Of a DNA stretch of 64,000 bases, positions 35,728 through 46,551 are shown in pieces. This DNA is from Massariosphaeria phaeospora (Eukaryota > Ascomycota > Dothideomycetes > Pleosporales). Position 1 is the first letter of the stretch. Each line of letters starts with the position of its first letter. The position numbers were made by a program, and so were the translations under genes. The notes below the pieces were generated by a model. That model made no database searches and was not told the origin of the DNA. It was given only the letters and a program-made list of their open reading frames with translations. The stretch lies in assembly GCA_011032825.1 (NCBI GenBank), contig JAADJZ010000022.1, positions 372,001 to 436,000 of the forward strand. Reading direction: 5' to 3'.

Positions 35728-36737
35728 CGTTGTAGCTATGCTCGACGCGAGCTGCAGGCGCCTCGGGGTTGGTTACTGGAGCGTATTCTTCATCCGGGGA
35801 TGTTCCTCTCGACTGCCCCTTGGGCAGGCCCCACCACGCCAGTCGTTTACACATTTTTATATACGCGCTCGCTTTTTTCTTAGTATCGCTCTGTCGTTCT
35901 GAATCGTCTTCTTCTTGAGTATGGGGAGGTGTGGGGAGATAGACAGACAGACATTGGGGGAGTTGCTATTGTTATGATATCCTTAGATCGATTGCGCTAG
36001 AGCTAGATCTAGTTGGCCATGTAGATGCACACGAGTGGAATGAAGATGTTGTATATGGGGATGCGACGCTGATGCCTCGTGTCCCGGACAGACATGTATT
36101 TTGTTGTATGCTTGCGATTAGATGTAACGTCCTCTAGCTAACATGCCTGGAACCAGGACTTGACAGATCGCTCGCAGTCAGGACTCGACGATAATGGGGT
36201 ATTTGCGCGGCAGTGCATCGCCCCTTGGCATATTTCATTGCTGATACGCACCTACGTGGCCATAGACTACCCTTTTTCCCTTGTACTAATATCTTTTACA
36301 CTGGTAACAGGACCGCTCTACACAGGTTGTTCAACAGTGCGCGGATGGTTCACGCGGAAAAGCGCTATACCGAAGCGGTTAGGGTAAGTGGGTAAGTGAA
36401 GATCTCTCAGGCACAGGCGTCTGGAGTCTTCTAGACAACACCCCGTCACTATTACTACGCAAGCCACGCCGCGACCGATGCACCGCCCTCTCTAATTAGT
36501 GGTAGACTCTATAGGCCAGGCCCATCTTTCTCTTTGACTCTGACCAACGAAAAAACGAAGAAGGTTCAAAGTCTGGATGATGTCCTCCACGATTTGTCGT
36601 CGGTCCGTCCTCGGACATTATCCCCGCCTTCCAGATGGAGATCGAATGACGACGTCAAAGCTAAATCTTCACCACAGCTTCTCCCGTGCAACCATCGTTG
36701 TTTCCTCTCAGTCGCGCAGATCAGTTTTCAGCTCGGG
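35728..36737. other. Intergenic region
   Basis: 1 kb between NAD kinase and the zinc-cluster gene. Frames upstream of 36738 are open but begin without a good ATG. No separate gene is supported. Confidence 0.55.
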
Positions 36738-39050
36738 ATGAGCGGTGTTCAATCAAAAGGGGCCTCCATGCACCAGCACACAGTTACACCTCGGCGGAAG
36801 GCATGTGTAGAATGTCGACAGCAGAAGGTAAGCTCCAAGCTCTGTCACATGAATACTACTGACTCAAAAGATTCGATGCGATGTTGAGCAGCACAAAACA
36901 CCACACGACGCGTGTAGCCGCTGCAGGAAAATGAGTTTGGAATGTAGAATACTGCCTACATCAACTAGAAATCTCCGCCAGACCAAGGCCGAGATGCGAC
37001 GAGAGCTGGAAGAACTGAAATGGAGTTATCGGCATGATAGCAACGACCCGAACCACCCCCACTCGGCCCCATCTTCCAATGTGGGGGCCGATGTGCGGCA
37101 CTTTAGTCCGCTCGAGCCAGGTTCAGGTGGCCTCTCTCACGCATCACCACCTACAGACGGTTCTACCTCTTCACCCGCTTTCGAGAACGGACAGTCGCAA
37201 CCGTCTACCCGCAAATCATCAGCTCCTGCTATGACACAGCTCCGTTCCTTAGACGGCTTTGTAGTGGAAGCGAGAAAGATCGATGACTGTTTCCAACTGT
37301 ACGTAGTGCCACTTCTTGAGCTCTCACCCTATTCTGACTGTCTCCAGCTTCTTCACACAGTGCCACCCTTTATGTCCAATTCTGGACATCCGACTTAATG
37401 CTAATGAGTACTACGAACTATCACCCTTCCTCTTCTGGACCATTGTAGTCACGGGGGCGCGGCGATATCCTGACGACCCGGGGATTCTGGACAAGATCAG
37501 TCAATCGATCAATGCACTCGCCTTCTCATCGATGGCCCTAAGGTCGACTCCGATTCCCATCATCCAGGGCCTGCTGATCCTATGTACTTGGCGCTTGCCG
37601 ACTAGATCCATGTACAAAGACATGACATACGTACTGAGTGGCGCTGCAACACATCTCGCCACGCAAATAGGACTCCATGTATCTGGGGTGGGCCAAGATT
37701 TCGCCCGGACGCCACTAAAGAAAGACCTAGACCAGACGATGTTTAGAGCTCGGTTGTGGATGCACTGTGTCATTGTATCTATAAGGCAAGCTCCTCCCTC
37801 TGCAGTGTACCGTACCAAGCTCTAATCTGCATAACAGGACAAGTTGCACGGAAGGTATACCTCCCCTAGTCATCGGCGAGTCTTTCTTCGACGGCAACAG
37901 ACGGGAACGAGATGACATGTACGCTTACCTTCCTCCTGAGCTACAATTCCAGCATCAGGTGCACATGTTGCTGTATCGCGCCATAGCAGCCGTGGGGAGA
38001 ACAACAAATTTGAAGTCGGTTAATTGTGATGTCAATGTACTACGGTCGGTAATCAGCAGTTTCGACCTGCAGCTGCTCAACTTAAACGCCTCTTCGCCGA
38101 GTGAGCTTGGTAAGTTGACACTCTAACAACTCAAGCAATCTCTAATTGATCAGATACTTTTCAGCTTAGTTGCGCGCGGATACATGTTCTGGCATTCCAT
38201 TTCTTCGCGCATCCTACCGAGCCCGAACCAGATTCAGAAGGGTTAATCCGTCTCTTCTGGCTCTGCGTCTCTACTATTCAGACTACAAACAACATGGTCC
38301 AGCAAATGAAACTGGCCACCATCTGTCTATCATTCATCGACAGGACCCTCACGCTCGCCGCATTCTGCCTCCTGAAGCTGCACCGGAGTCCGCTAGCGCA
38401 GCATCTGGATCTCGCAGCCGGAGAACAGGCATACTTCACTGCGGTGCATCTCAGCAAGATCATGTCACTACAAGACAACGATTTGAGAGCACGCACTGCC
38501 GGCATCATGACGAACCTATGGAGCAGCGCTAAAGTCTTCCGAAGCAGAGACGGAACCATCGACTCGCTCGGCCTCCGACTCCGCACGCGCCTAAGCATGA
38601 GCATCAGCTTCGACATGTTCTGGTACTGGCGCGAAGAATTCGGCAACATGCCCAACCCCTACGACGACGAGAACGCGCCCGTCGAAAGCCAGCCCACAAC
38701 CCCTCGTAAGTGCCTTCATCCACCCGTTTACGTTTTCGAACTAATGTGCCTGCGTATTTCCAGAGTACGAAAAAGAAGTCCAGGAGGTGCCCGTCCCTGT
38801 CGGCGTCGCACCCGCGCCTATCCCCAAGTTCCCACCCGTTCCCGTCGCTCAGATCCAGCCAAATCCGATGGTGGGCACGAGCTTCGAGTCGCCCTGGGAT
38901 ACTTCGTCCGAGTATGCGGTTCCGCCGGTGATGGACCAGCCGTTTCCGGATTACGACTGGGCGGCAAGCTTCGATTATCCGAATGATTGGGCGACGGTGC
39001 CGTTGGTGCCTCTTGGGGGTAATGTCGGAGGGTTTAACGGCCCTTTGTAA
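36738..39050 (+). CDS. Zn2Cys6 transcription factor
   Basis: Fungal binuclear-cluster regulator. Exons: 36738-36827, 36871-37298, 37348-37785, 37838-38109, 38154-38705, 38764-39050, giving 688 residues. The first intron interrupts the zinc cluster. Once joined it shows Cys 23, 26, 33, 45, 48 and 55 in the order C-x2-C-x6-C-x11-C-x2-C-x6-C. A basic linker and short coiled coil follow. The middle homology region has typical elements (CHPLCPILDIRL, ALRSTPIPIIQGLLILCTWR, ATHLATQIGLH). The C-terminus is Pro- and acid/aromatic-rich, as in activation domains. The cluster spacing recalls Leu3/War1-like factors; that is inference. The third intron appears to start with GC instead of GT. It lies 5.8 kb from the UbiA-P450 group. 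Confidence 0.9.
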
Positions 39051-39496
39051 GGCGGTGGTTGTATTGTCGGCGACTTTAGCGTTTGCGTTTTGTGCTAGTC
39101 GGGATGGGATGAAGCCGGGGTGTAATGGAGTCGGCGTACTCGTACATGTAATTTTTTGGGAGGAGGAGAAGGAGGAGAGGGACTTGACGCTAATGTTTAC
39201 TTCACAACGCAACGGACTACGTATGCCTCATCGAGGCAGCAGGATGGAGAACTCGAATGTGAGTGAGTAGAATGTGTGTACATTTATGTACTGACTGAAC
39301 TGAATAGAACAGGACAAGAACTTATTTACGACTGAGAGGGGAGTCTAACTAATTCGCGATACGCTCAGCAGTTGAATCAGAAGGTTGGGTGAACGTAGGC
39401 CTGATCAGGCCGGCAGCCGGAGCTTGATCAGGTCCCTACCAACACCCGCCTGGCAGCGCTCAGCAAGCATCTCCCGACCACACAGCACCGCTCGCT
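39051..39496. other. Intergenic region, convergent 3' ends
   Basis: 446 bases between converging genes, with a short AACTG run at 39289-39301. Nothing else is seen. Confidence 0.65.
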
Positions 39497-40320
39497 CTAC
39501 CTCGCCTTCGCCATGGCCTTGTAATGCTCCAGCCACACATCCTTGACCTTGAGCTTCTCCTCGCACTCCTCCTTCTTCATATACGCCCACATGGCTATGC
39601 CCGAGAACACGGCGACGAACACAAAGCACATGAAATAATTGCCTTCTTCACTGGAGAGTTCGGTGGGCTTGGCGCCCTCCTTGCCCGTCGTCCAGTCCTG
39701 CTTTTCGCGCGCTAGCTGCCGCATCACGTGCGACGGCATCGTCGTGTCGAGGTTGGCGGCGAGTGACGCGGCGAGCAGGGGCGGCAGTTTGGTGGAAACC
39801 GCTTTGGAGAGCTCGTACCGCCATTCGAGGACCGCGACGTAGTTGGCGGGGGAGGCGGTGGCGTGGGTGTCGGGGGTTGAGGTACGGACTGGTGCTGGGC
39901 CTGGGACTGCGGCTGCGGCGGGCATTTTCTGCAGCAGTTTTTCTATCGCGGCGAACTGCTCGGTGAGCTCGGTGAGCTGCTTGGACGACTGGCGGGCGAT
40001 GTCGTTGATTTCGTTGCAGGTTTGCCGGTAGGAGACGAGGGGGTGGAGGGGGCTGTCTGAGCCTGAGCCAGTGTTGTATGAGCGACGGTACGGTGGGATT
40101 GGAAGGCGGGATTGGAGGGGGGAGGCTCGGTGACGGCCTCCTGCTGCGGCTGCGGATGGACGGGTTCCGAATGCTCGGTGACGGCCTGCCACTGCCACCG
40201 TGGCGATACTCGGGAGCCGCTAGCGCGAGGCGCAGAGCAGGGTGCGGAGGAGGGGCGTGCTGGTGGCGGCGGCGAGGCCTGTTGATAGGGCGGGTGCGCA
40301 CAGCGCCATGATGGTGTCAT
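39497..40320 (-). CDS. Predicted single-pass, probably mitochondrial membrane protein
   Basis: The supported core frame runs from about 40191 to 39497. It has an Arg/Ala/Ser-rich N-terminus without acidic residues (presequence-like), then a coiled-coil stretch (CNEINDIARQSSKQLTELTE), a Pro/Ala linker, and one membrane helix (YFMCFVFVAVFSGIAMWAYM). A charged C-terminal tail rich in Lys and Glu ends the protein. I do not recognise the family. The start is uncertain: the frame beginning at the ATG at 40309 meets TAG at 40220-40222. My preferred model is exon 40302-40320, GT-AG intron 40192-40301, exon 39497-40191, giving 237 residues that start MTPSWR. A 47-base-spaced duplicated segment (GCTCGGTGACGGCCT) lies in the N-terminal coding region. 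Confidence 0.6.
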
Positions 40321-41390
40321 GGGTAGTGCTTGCTTGCTGGTGATGAGATGATCCGTTGGGTCTTCAGTTCAGTTCAGTGTTATGCGTAGACTGGTAACAC
40401 TGGTGGAGATAGGTTTACTACGTTTGATGTGTAGAGTAGAAGTAGTAATCGACTGTGTCTTTCCTTATATACATCCAAGCGAAGGAAAATCTTCGACATT
40501 TTGCGGCCTGGCGGGCGGATCCGGAGGACAGTGGCCACGCATTTTGATTTCTTGTTGTGCTTTGAATGGGGGTGGTGCGGATTGGGTGCTGTTGCTCATG
40601 TGAGAGCGCAGGGTACCGAGGGTGTGCGTTTGAGGGCTGACGAATCGGAAGGGGGAGGAATTGAAATGGAAAAGTAGTGGATTGGGTTGGGGGAAGTCGG
40701 CGGAACGGGGTAGGTGTCTTGGTTGGGTAGGGGGAAGAGGTGGCAGTGTATTGGTTGATTGGTTGAGTAGATAGGGGGGGATAATTTGGCCTTTGCACTT
40801 GTATATGCTTGAAGTAGACGTTGAGTAGTATGCGGGATACAGTAGGGCTTTGTGGGTAAGAAGGGAGGCTGGTTGCTTAGGGCTGGGAATGTGTAGGGGG
40901 GCGGGAGGATTGGTTGCGGAAATTCTGGGCTTGTAAGCTTGGGAGGCGACGTATAGGGGAGTTGTAGGACGGGGTACTACGGGTAGCTGATGATAGGTTA
41001 GGTTCGCGCCTGGGTGGTGTTGAGAAATCTTTTTTTTTTTTACCCGGGCGTCAAGCCTTGACTTTGTGACGAGGGAGGTTGGATTTGGATTTGGATTTGA
41101 TTTTGGGCATAGAAATAATGTAAAGGGGACAGTGCGCTGTTGGGTGTGTGCATTACTATATACGACTTAGGTCCAGTGTTATAGACTAATACTACTCGTA
41201 CTTGGCACAATACACAAGACTATTCATCCTAGTATGCACAGTCAGTATCTCTTGCCTTGGAACGGCAAGCTTCGCGGTGGCTTGCACGACCGGCTTCATC
41301 CACACTACTACAATACTCGGCGCGAGTCTCTCGCCACTTTATCGCCCTCACCTTACGCCCACGCCGTTTCTCCGCTCCAGTTTCACGCAA
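40321..41390. other. Intergenic region
   Basis: 1.07 kb with an AGTTC run at 40363-40379, a T homopolymer of 11 or more at about 41030-41041, and a short GGATTT run near 41083-41100. A 126-residue minus-strand frame at 40418-40798 is low-complexity and not accepted. Confidence 0.6.
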
Positions 41391-41917
41391 TTACTTCCCC
41401 CCCAGCGCCGCCACAATTCCTCCAGCGTCCAACAGCCGCTCAAGAGCCCGCTGCTTTCTCCTCTCTTCCTTCAGCTCCTCGAACACCCTATCTCCGTCCA
41501 GAATCTCCTGTTTCAGCATCTGTCTCAGCCGGCGGACCTCGCGTTCCAGCTGCTCGCGAGTGTTGCGTTCCGCTGCTAGCTCGCGCGTGAGCTGCGCGTT
41601 CGTGGTGTGCGCTGAGGTTAGGTAGCGCTGCGCGGTCTCGAAGGCTTGTAGTATGGGTTCGGCGGTGGCGGCGAGGTCGGCGTCCGTGACTGGGTTGGGG
41701 CGGTTAGATGTTGGGGGTGCTTGTTGCGTGATGGTAAGGCGAACTGGGCTGGGCTGGACGCACTCTGCTCGCGGACTGTTGCGGCTGCATCGCCCCATGC
41801 GAATTCAAAGTGCAGCTGATGTTCCTCATTCGCGACGGATTCCCCTTGGTTCTGCTGCGACATATCCATCTTCTGTGTGTGGTCTGCGGCGCGCGGCGCC
41901 AACGCTTTCCTTGTCAT
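41391..41917 (-). CDS. Small coiled-coil protein of unknown function
   Basis: Exons 41764-41917 and 41391-41689 join to 150 residues. An inner ATG at 41869 (AAGATGG, better context) would give 134. The intron has a good donor (GTGCGT), a branch-like CTAAC and a CCCAACCCAG acceptor, and the junction keeps frame. The N-terminal part contains HQLHFEFAWGDAAATV. From about residue 60 on the protein is one long helix with heptad character, alternately rich in Glu, Arg and Leu, ending LLDAGGIVAALGGK. No family recognised and no membrane segment. Confidence 0.65.
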
Positions 41918-43034
41918 TGATGTTTTTGATATGCGGACGAAGTAGGAATTTGAAGCAAGAGTAGAGAAGAAGTTGTGGAAAGGAGAAACGTGTTATTTTC
42001 TCAATTGGAAAAGCAGAGAAGGGACTGTGTGGCTCGCGTCACCATTGTCGATGAACCTTGGTTGCGCCAGATCGCATCCAAAGCAAAGCAACCACTTAAC
42101 GACAACTCAACACTAAGAGAAAATTGTATTCGTCGCATAGGTTTGCAGGACTCGGGCGAATGGTGGAGAGGTTGGTAGAAAATTGTGGTTGGAAGGGTAC
42201 CCCTTAGCATAACACATTGATGATTTACGCATACTTTAAACAGTGCTCCGACAATAGAGACGATAGTAATAGTAAGTAGATAATCTGTCTTTGTCTTTAC
42301 AAAGTCCTATCGTATCCGATATACTAGGTCATATGAGATTGAACTTGTAGATGTGCGGCGGTATGGGCACAGCCGGGTGCGCAGCAGCAACGAAGTTTGC
42401 CCGGGGTGGAAGTAAATAGAGGGATGAGTGATGCGATGACGTACGCGAAATTATACGCCTAGATAAAAGTGGAGTACTTGGGCTTATGTGAGATTAGTGT
42501 GGGTTGGGTTCTTCGCTTGACTGCGCGAACTCGCATCCTCTTTTCAATCATCTACTCCATCACCGCGTCATCTCAAGACATTTCCCCATCTTCACCTTCC
42601 CACGGCGTCTCATTTGGAGTCCGGCGCATTGATTGATACTCCTTTTTCATTTTCTTTGACTATGGTCTTGTCTACCGTTGTCTACCGTGGTCGACGCATA
42701 AGCACCGAATGAATTTGACAAGGTAGTAAGCGAACTCATGCACAGAGTGGCTCGGGCCGTTCGATCCTGATCCTTCCTTGCATGTTGTCGAGATCCATAT
42801 CCCAGTTTAAACGGACGTCGGGTCTTTTAACAGAACCAGGATTGATCCAAATACATCATTCCATAAACATAACTACGGCAGTACTGATAGGTGTTAGCTA
42901 CCGTTTGACGAACCAACAAAGGAAAACATATCAGACAGATGGTATTCCCGGACCCAAAGAGCGCCTTCCCTACATTAGAAAAACCTCAAAAACGAGGGAA
43001 AGAAAGCCGACAAAGATTCATCATTTGCCCTCGT
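41918..43034. other. Intergenic region, no supported gene
   Basis: 1.1 kb between the coiled-coil gene start and the 3' end of the rhodopsin-domain gene. Frames are short. I see nothing I can name. Confidence 0.6.
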
Positions 43035-44312
43035 TCAGACATCATCTCTTAACCTTGTGAAAGAGTGCACGCTAGCCCCGTCCTTGTAGTTGCTCTCAGT
43101 CACGCTACTCTTGCCTGTATAGTTGGAGTCGGCTGACTTCGAACCGAAGGCGCCCATCTTGTAGCTAGCACCGCCACCACTACCAATCGTCTGTCCAGAC
43201 TGTGGGTATGCCAACTGGGCGGCAGACGAGCCCATGGTGCTGCCCCCGATCTTGCCGAAGATCTTTTCGTACAAGGGCCTCAGCGTCGGCACGCAGGCGG
43301 CGACAATGGCGAGACATGTCTCAACAACGGACCACATGGCGCCGAACGAGTTCGCCCCTGTGGAACTGTAAGAACTTGCGAGATGAAGACAGGGCGTAAG
43401 GGCGGGACTTACATGTGCCGTTGGTAAAGGAGATGGTGCTAACGTAGTTTGCGCGGATGATACTGACTATAACAGTGCTAGGGCGGGTCAACATCAATCC
43501 TTTACAACAGTGCGACTGGACATCCGACTTACGCAGCACCCAAAGCAAACATGACCATCAACTTGATCTTCTTCTCGAGATTGACATGAAGCCGCCACAG
43601 TATCGGCATGGGAAGGACCAATAGGACGAAATCGGTCACGGCGTTAATGGTGCTCAGCGCAATGAGTTCGCTTCCAAAGTCGACACACTTGGCTGTGGCA
43701 GCGAGCTTTGGATTCCAATTCGCAGCAATCGGAACACATTGGAGAAGGTTGACCATGGCTGACGTGATTGAGTAGGCGAGTATGAAGGCGCCTACACCCC
43801 AGAGAACGCGAGTGAAGGTTCGAGAGGGGAAGATTCGGTGGTAGAGGAATAGGATCGAAAGTTTGGTAAAGAAGATTGCAGGATTATACAGGATTTGCGC
43901 GGCGAGTGTGACCTGGTTCGAGGTCAGTTCTGCATCTAGCATCCAAAATTGACTTTCATCCCTACCTTGACAAACTCAACCGTATTTTCAGGATCCATCA
44001 AGATTTGCTGCTTGCCCATACCGAGTACTGTCACTATTCGATTGTCAGCCTTTTTTATCAGAGTACATAAACTCTGCGGCACCTACCCCATATACAGCAA
44101 GTTACGAATCCAGAAGTGAATAGCAGCGCAAGCAGAATCATCGAATCGTCTCTGCCAAACCCACCGGCCGTCATCCGCCGAGACACCAGTCGAAGCCCGA
44201 CGGCAATGAACGCCGCAGGCAGGCAGATGAAGCATGATGCGTAGATGTTGGGTTGGACATTGTCGTTGATGTGCTCTTTTTGGTACTGGATCTCTGAGGG
44301 CGGTAGAGACAT
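43035..44312 (-). CDS. Fungal rhodopsin-domain membrane protein (Pth11-like)
   Basis: Seven-helix integral membrane protein of the large Pezizomycotina family that includes Pth11-like candidate receptors. Exons: 44087-44312, 43966-44033, 43533-43912, 43413-43477, 43035-43357, giving 353 residues. Helices are recognisable, among them NIYASCFICLPAAFIAVGLR, DDSMILLALLFTSGFVTC, AIFFTKLSILFLYHRIFPS and AVTDFVLLVLPMPILWRLH. The family patterns RIFPS, LQCVPI and WSVVET are present. There is no CFEM domain at the N-terminus. The cytosolic tail is Gly/Ser-rich. The start at 44312 was chosen because the longer frame adds an untypical leader. It could sense small molecules, but nothing in the sequence names a ligand. 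Confidence 0.88.
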
Positions 44313-44820
44313 CGTGAAGGGCAAGATTCGCGGCACAAGCGGATATGGCGGTGACAGCCTTGAGCTGGGTAGGATACTTGAGGCATATACACAGCGAGCC
44401 CCTGCATTGGCTGCGAGAACATTACCTATCACACAGGCGTGTGCTACACACGTTCGGACTCCGGCCACGCCCGAACGATGCGGGCTTCCTGTAAGGTACC
44501 CTGCATTGCCTTTGTAGCAGGTGCAATATCGGGGCGATGTGTTGTTGGGGTTAGTGTTAGCTGGTGCGGTTTCGGGGTCCGAGTGTCTTACAGCGGGGAT
44601 GGAGAGAGTAGTACACAGTCCACGGTGTTGCTCCAGAAGTAGACGGCAGAGCGGCGGAACACGGTGGTGGTGCGTATGTCACGTGGCCCGTGCGGGGTTC
44701 TCCCTAGGACGGTTACTGTGCCTTCTGACCACATAACATAAATAATGACAATCGACGACCACACCCTAGATCTCCACACCATTTGACCTTTGCTCGTCTG
44801 GAATTGTTTCACTTGCAGGC
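44313..44820. other. Divergent promoter region
   Basis: 508 bases between the rhodopsin-domain gene and the divergent hydrolase gene. An AT-rich stretch near 44735-44750 could hold a TATA element for the hydrolase. Confidence 0.6.
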
Positions 44821-45912
44821 ATGAGCTTCCTCACCGAGCACCCCGGCAAAGCTGTGTGGGTGTTAGGCGCCGTTCTCGTCACCTTGGCCCAGCTACCTCT
44901 CCTCAGCGTCTACTATATCCTCAAACGGCCTAATCCCAAATGGACCGTCAGGCAAGCCCTCATGAACCATCTCATGCGCGGCTTCCTCTACCACACAGCA
45001 GTAGTCAAGGTCAAAACGCCTTTGCGCCTCGACCCAGGAAGCGAGGGTGAACGATTCGTCGAGATGCCACCCGTGGAAGATGTCCATGTCAGAGGCATAT
45101 TGGACGACGAGACGATTCGGCCGGTCTCGACGGGTGGAACTTGGTATCCGGCACCCCCACCCAAGGACTGCAAGAGCAAGGTCATTCTTCATGTCCATGG
45201 CGGTGGCTACGCGATTGGGGAAGGTAGGGCCGCCGACGCTGCATATGCGGGCCGGACCCTGACGGAGAACACGGCTCCTTATGCCCTCTTCGTGCAATAC
45301 CGCCTCGCTAGCAACAACGAAGGTCGTTTCCCCGGCGCTCTGCAGGACGCCCTATCCGCTTACGCCTATCTCCTTGGTCAAGGACACAAGGCAAGCAACA
45401 TCGTTATCTCCGGCGACTCTGCAGGCGGGCACATTGCCCTCTCTCTGTTACGCTATCTCTCGACCGAGAACGTGGATCTACCCCCACCACGGGCACTGCT
45501 ACTTTGGAGCGCGGCCATCGACCTCGAAGCCGCCAAAGACCCGTCTACGATCAACCGCAGCGCGTACTACGACACCGACTACCTGGTTGGTAACTTCGTG
45601 AGCTGGGGCGCCACCAAGTTCAGCGAAGGCCTCGACCTGTCCGATAGTACGCTCAGAGCCTATGTAAAACAACTCGGATACGGCTTCCGCGCTGTCTCGC
45701 CCATTTGGATGTGCGCGGGCTCACTGGAGATTTTCGAGCCCGAGTCACTGCGCATGGGAGAAGAGCTGCAGCAGATGGGCAGCGTGGTGCAGACACACAC
45801 TATTCCTAACGCGCCGCATGACGTGCTCTTCGTGGGGAATATCTTGGGGTTTGAGCGCGAGGCAGTTGAAGCGGCGAAGCTTGCCCATCGGTTCATTGAG
45901 GAAGTGGCTTGA
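44821..45912 (+). CDS. Alpha/beta-hydrolase, hormone-sensitive-lipase type
   Basis: Single-exon gene of 363 residues. A hydrophobic helix near the N-terminus (AVWVLGAVLVTLAQLPLL) probably anchors it in the ER membrane. The oxyanion-hole motif HGGGY is at residues 126-130 and the nucleophile is Ser200 in GDSAGG. The catalytic His is probably His333 (NAPHDVLF). The expected acid position carries Glu306/Glu308 (FEPES) where relatives often have Asp. This enzyme class hydrolyses carboxyl esters, and in fungal clusters it often removes acyl groups. It is the first gene of the 44.8-52.4 kb group, followed 639 bases later by the convergent UbiA gene. Confidence 0.88.
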   Translation: MSFLTEHPGKAVWVLGAVLVTLAQLPLLSVYYILKRPNPKWTVRQALMNHLMRGFLYHTAVVKVKTPLRLDPGSEGERFVEMPPVEDVHVRGILDDETIRPVSTGGTWYPAPPPKDCKSKVILHVHGGGYAIGEGRAADAAYAGRTLTENTAPYALFVQYRLASNNEGRFPGALQDALSAYAYLLGQGHKASNIVISGDSAGGHIALSLLRYLSTENVDLPPPRALLLWSAAIDLEAAKDPSTINRSAYYDTDYLVGNFVSWGATKFSEGLDLSDSTLRAYVKQLGYGFRAVSPIWMCAGSLEIFEPESLRMGEELQQMGSVVQTHTIPNAPHDVLFVGNILGFEREAVEAAKLAHRFIEEVA

Positions 45913-46551
45913 AGGATAGACATCTGCATGAAAGACGGACAGCGAAGTCCATGGGCGTCAGGGGGTGCTTCTCGACATACATCGGGTTGGCGCTTAGTAT
46001 CAAACATGGGAAATAAGCAACTGAGCCCTTGTGCGGCTCCACAAAATGGCCACCCATTCAGCTTCCGCTGAATACCAAACCCCTCTCTTGTGCGCCTTCC
46101 CGTACACTGGTCGAGCATTATCTAGCCCACAAACAGCGTTGCTATACCATGAGTCAAGTTAGCGTCTCGTAGTCTTTTTCCTTTTGCATAAGATCTGCAC
46201 TGTGTAACTTCCAAGTCCAATTAAGCTCTTCGTGATCTACACGATACGGTTTATTCCCGACCAATCACCCCCCACACTTCACCACTGTTCGTCTATCAGC
46301 CAATAAAATAGTCGCGCCTCGGGGTTCAAAGTTAATTTCGTTTCCCCGCCGATCTGTTTGAGGGACAGATGGATGTACAACGTGCTCTACGCCGTAGTAA
46401 CGTTACACCTGCTCGATATGTCTGGCGTACGAGGGCCATCTTAACCGACTCCGACACGCCCCTTGCTAGCTACACAAGACAGAAGTGATGGGATTCATAC
46501 GTACATATGTACGAAGCATCTACCTAAAGCATACCAGTATATCGCTAGCTT
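45913..46551. other. Intergenic region, convergent 3' ends
   Basis: 639 bases between two converging genes of the putative cluster. No gene or notable repeat is seen. Confidence 0.65.

Noticed and set aside
40418..40798. 126-codon minus-strand frame
   Set aside because: Pro/Thr/Gln low-complexity upstream of the membrane-protein gene, with no splice link that keeps frame.
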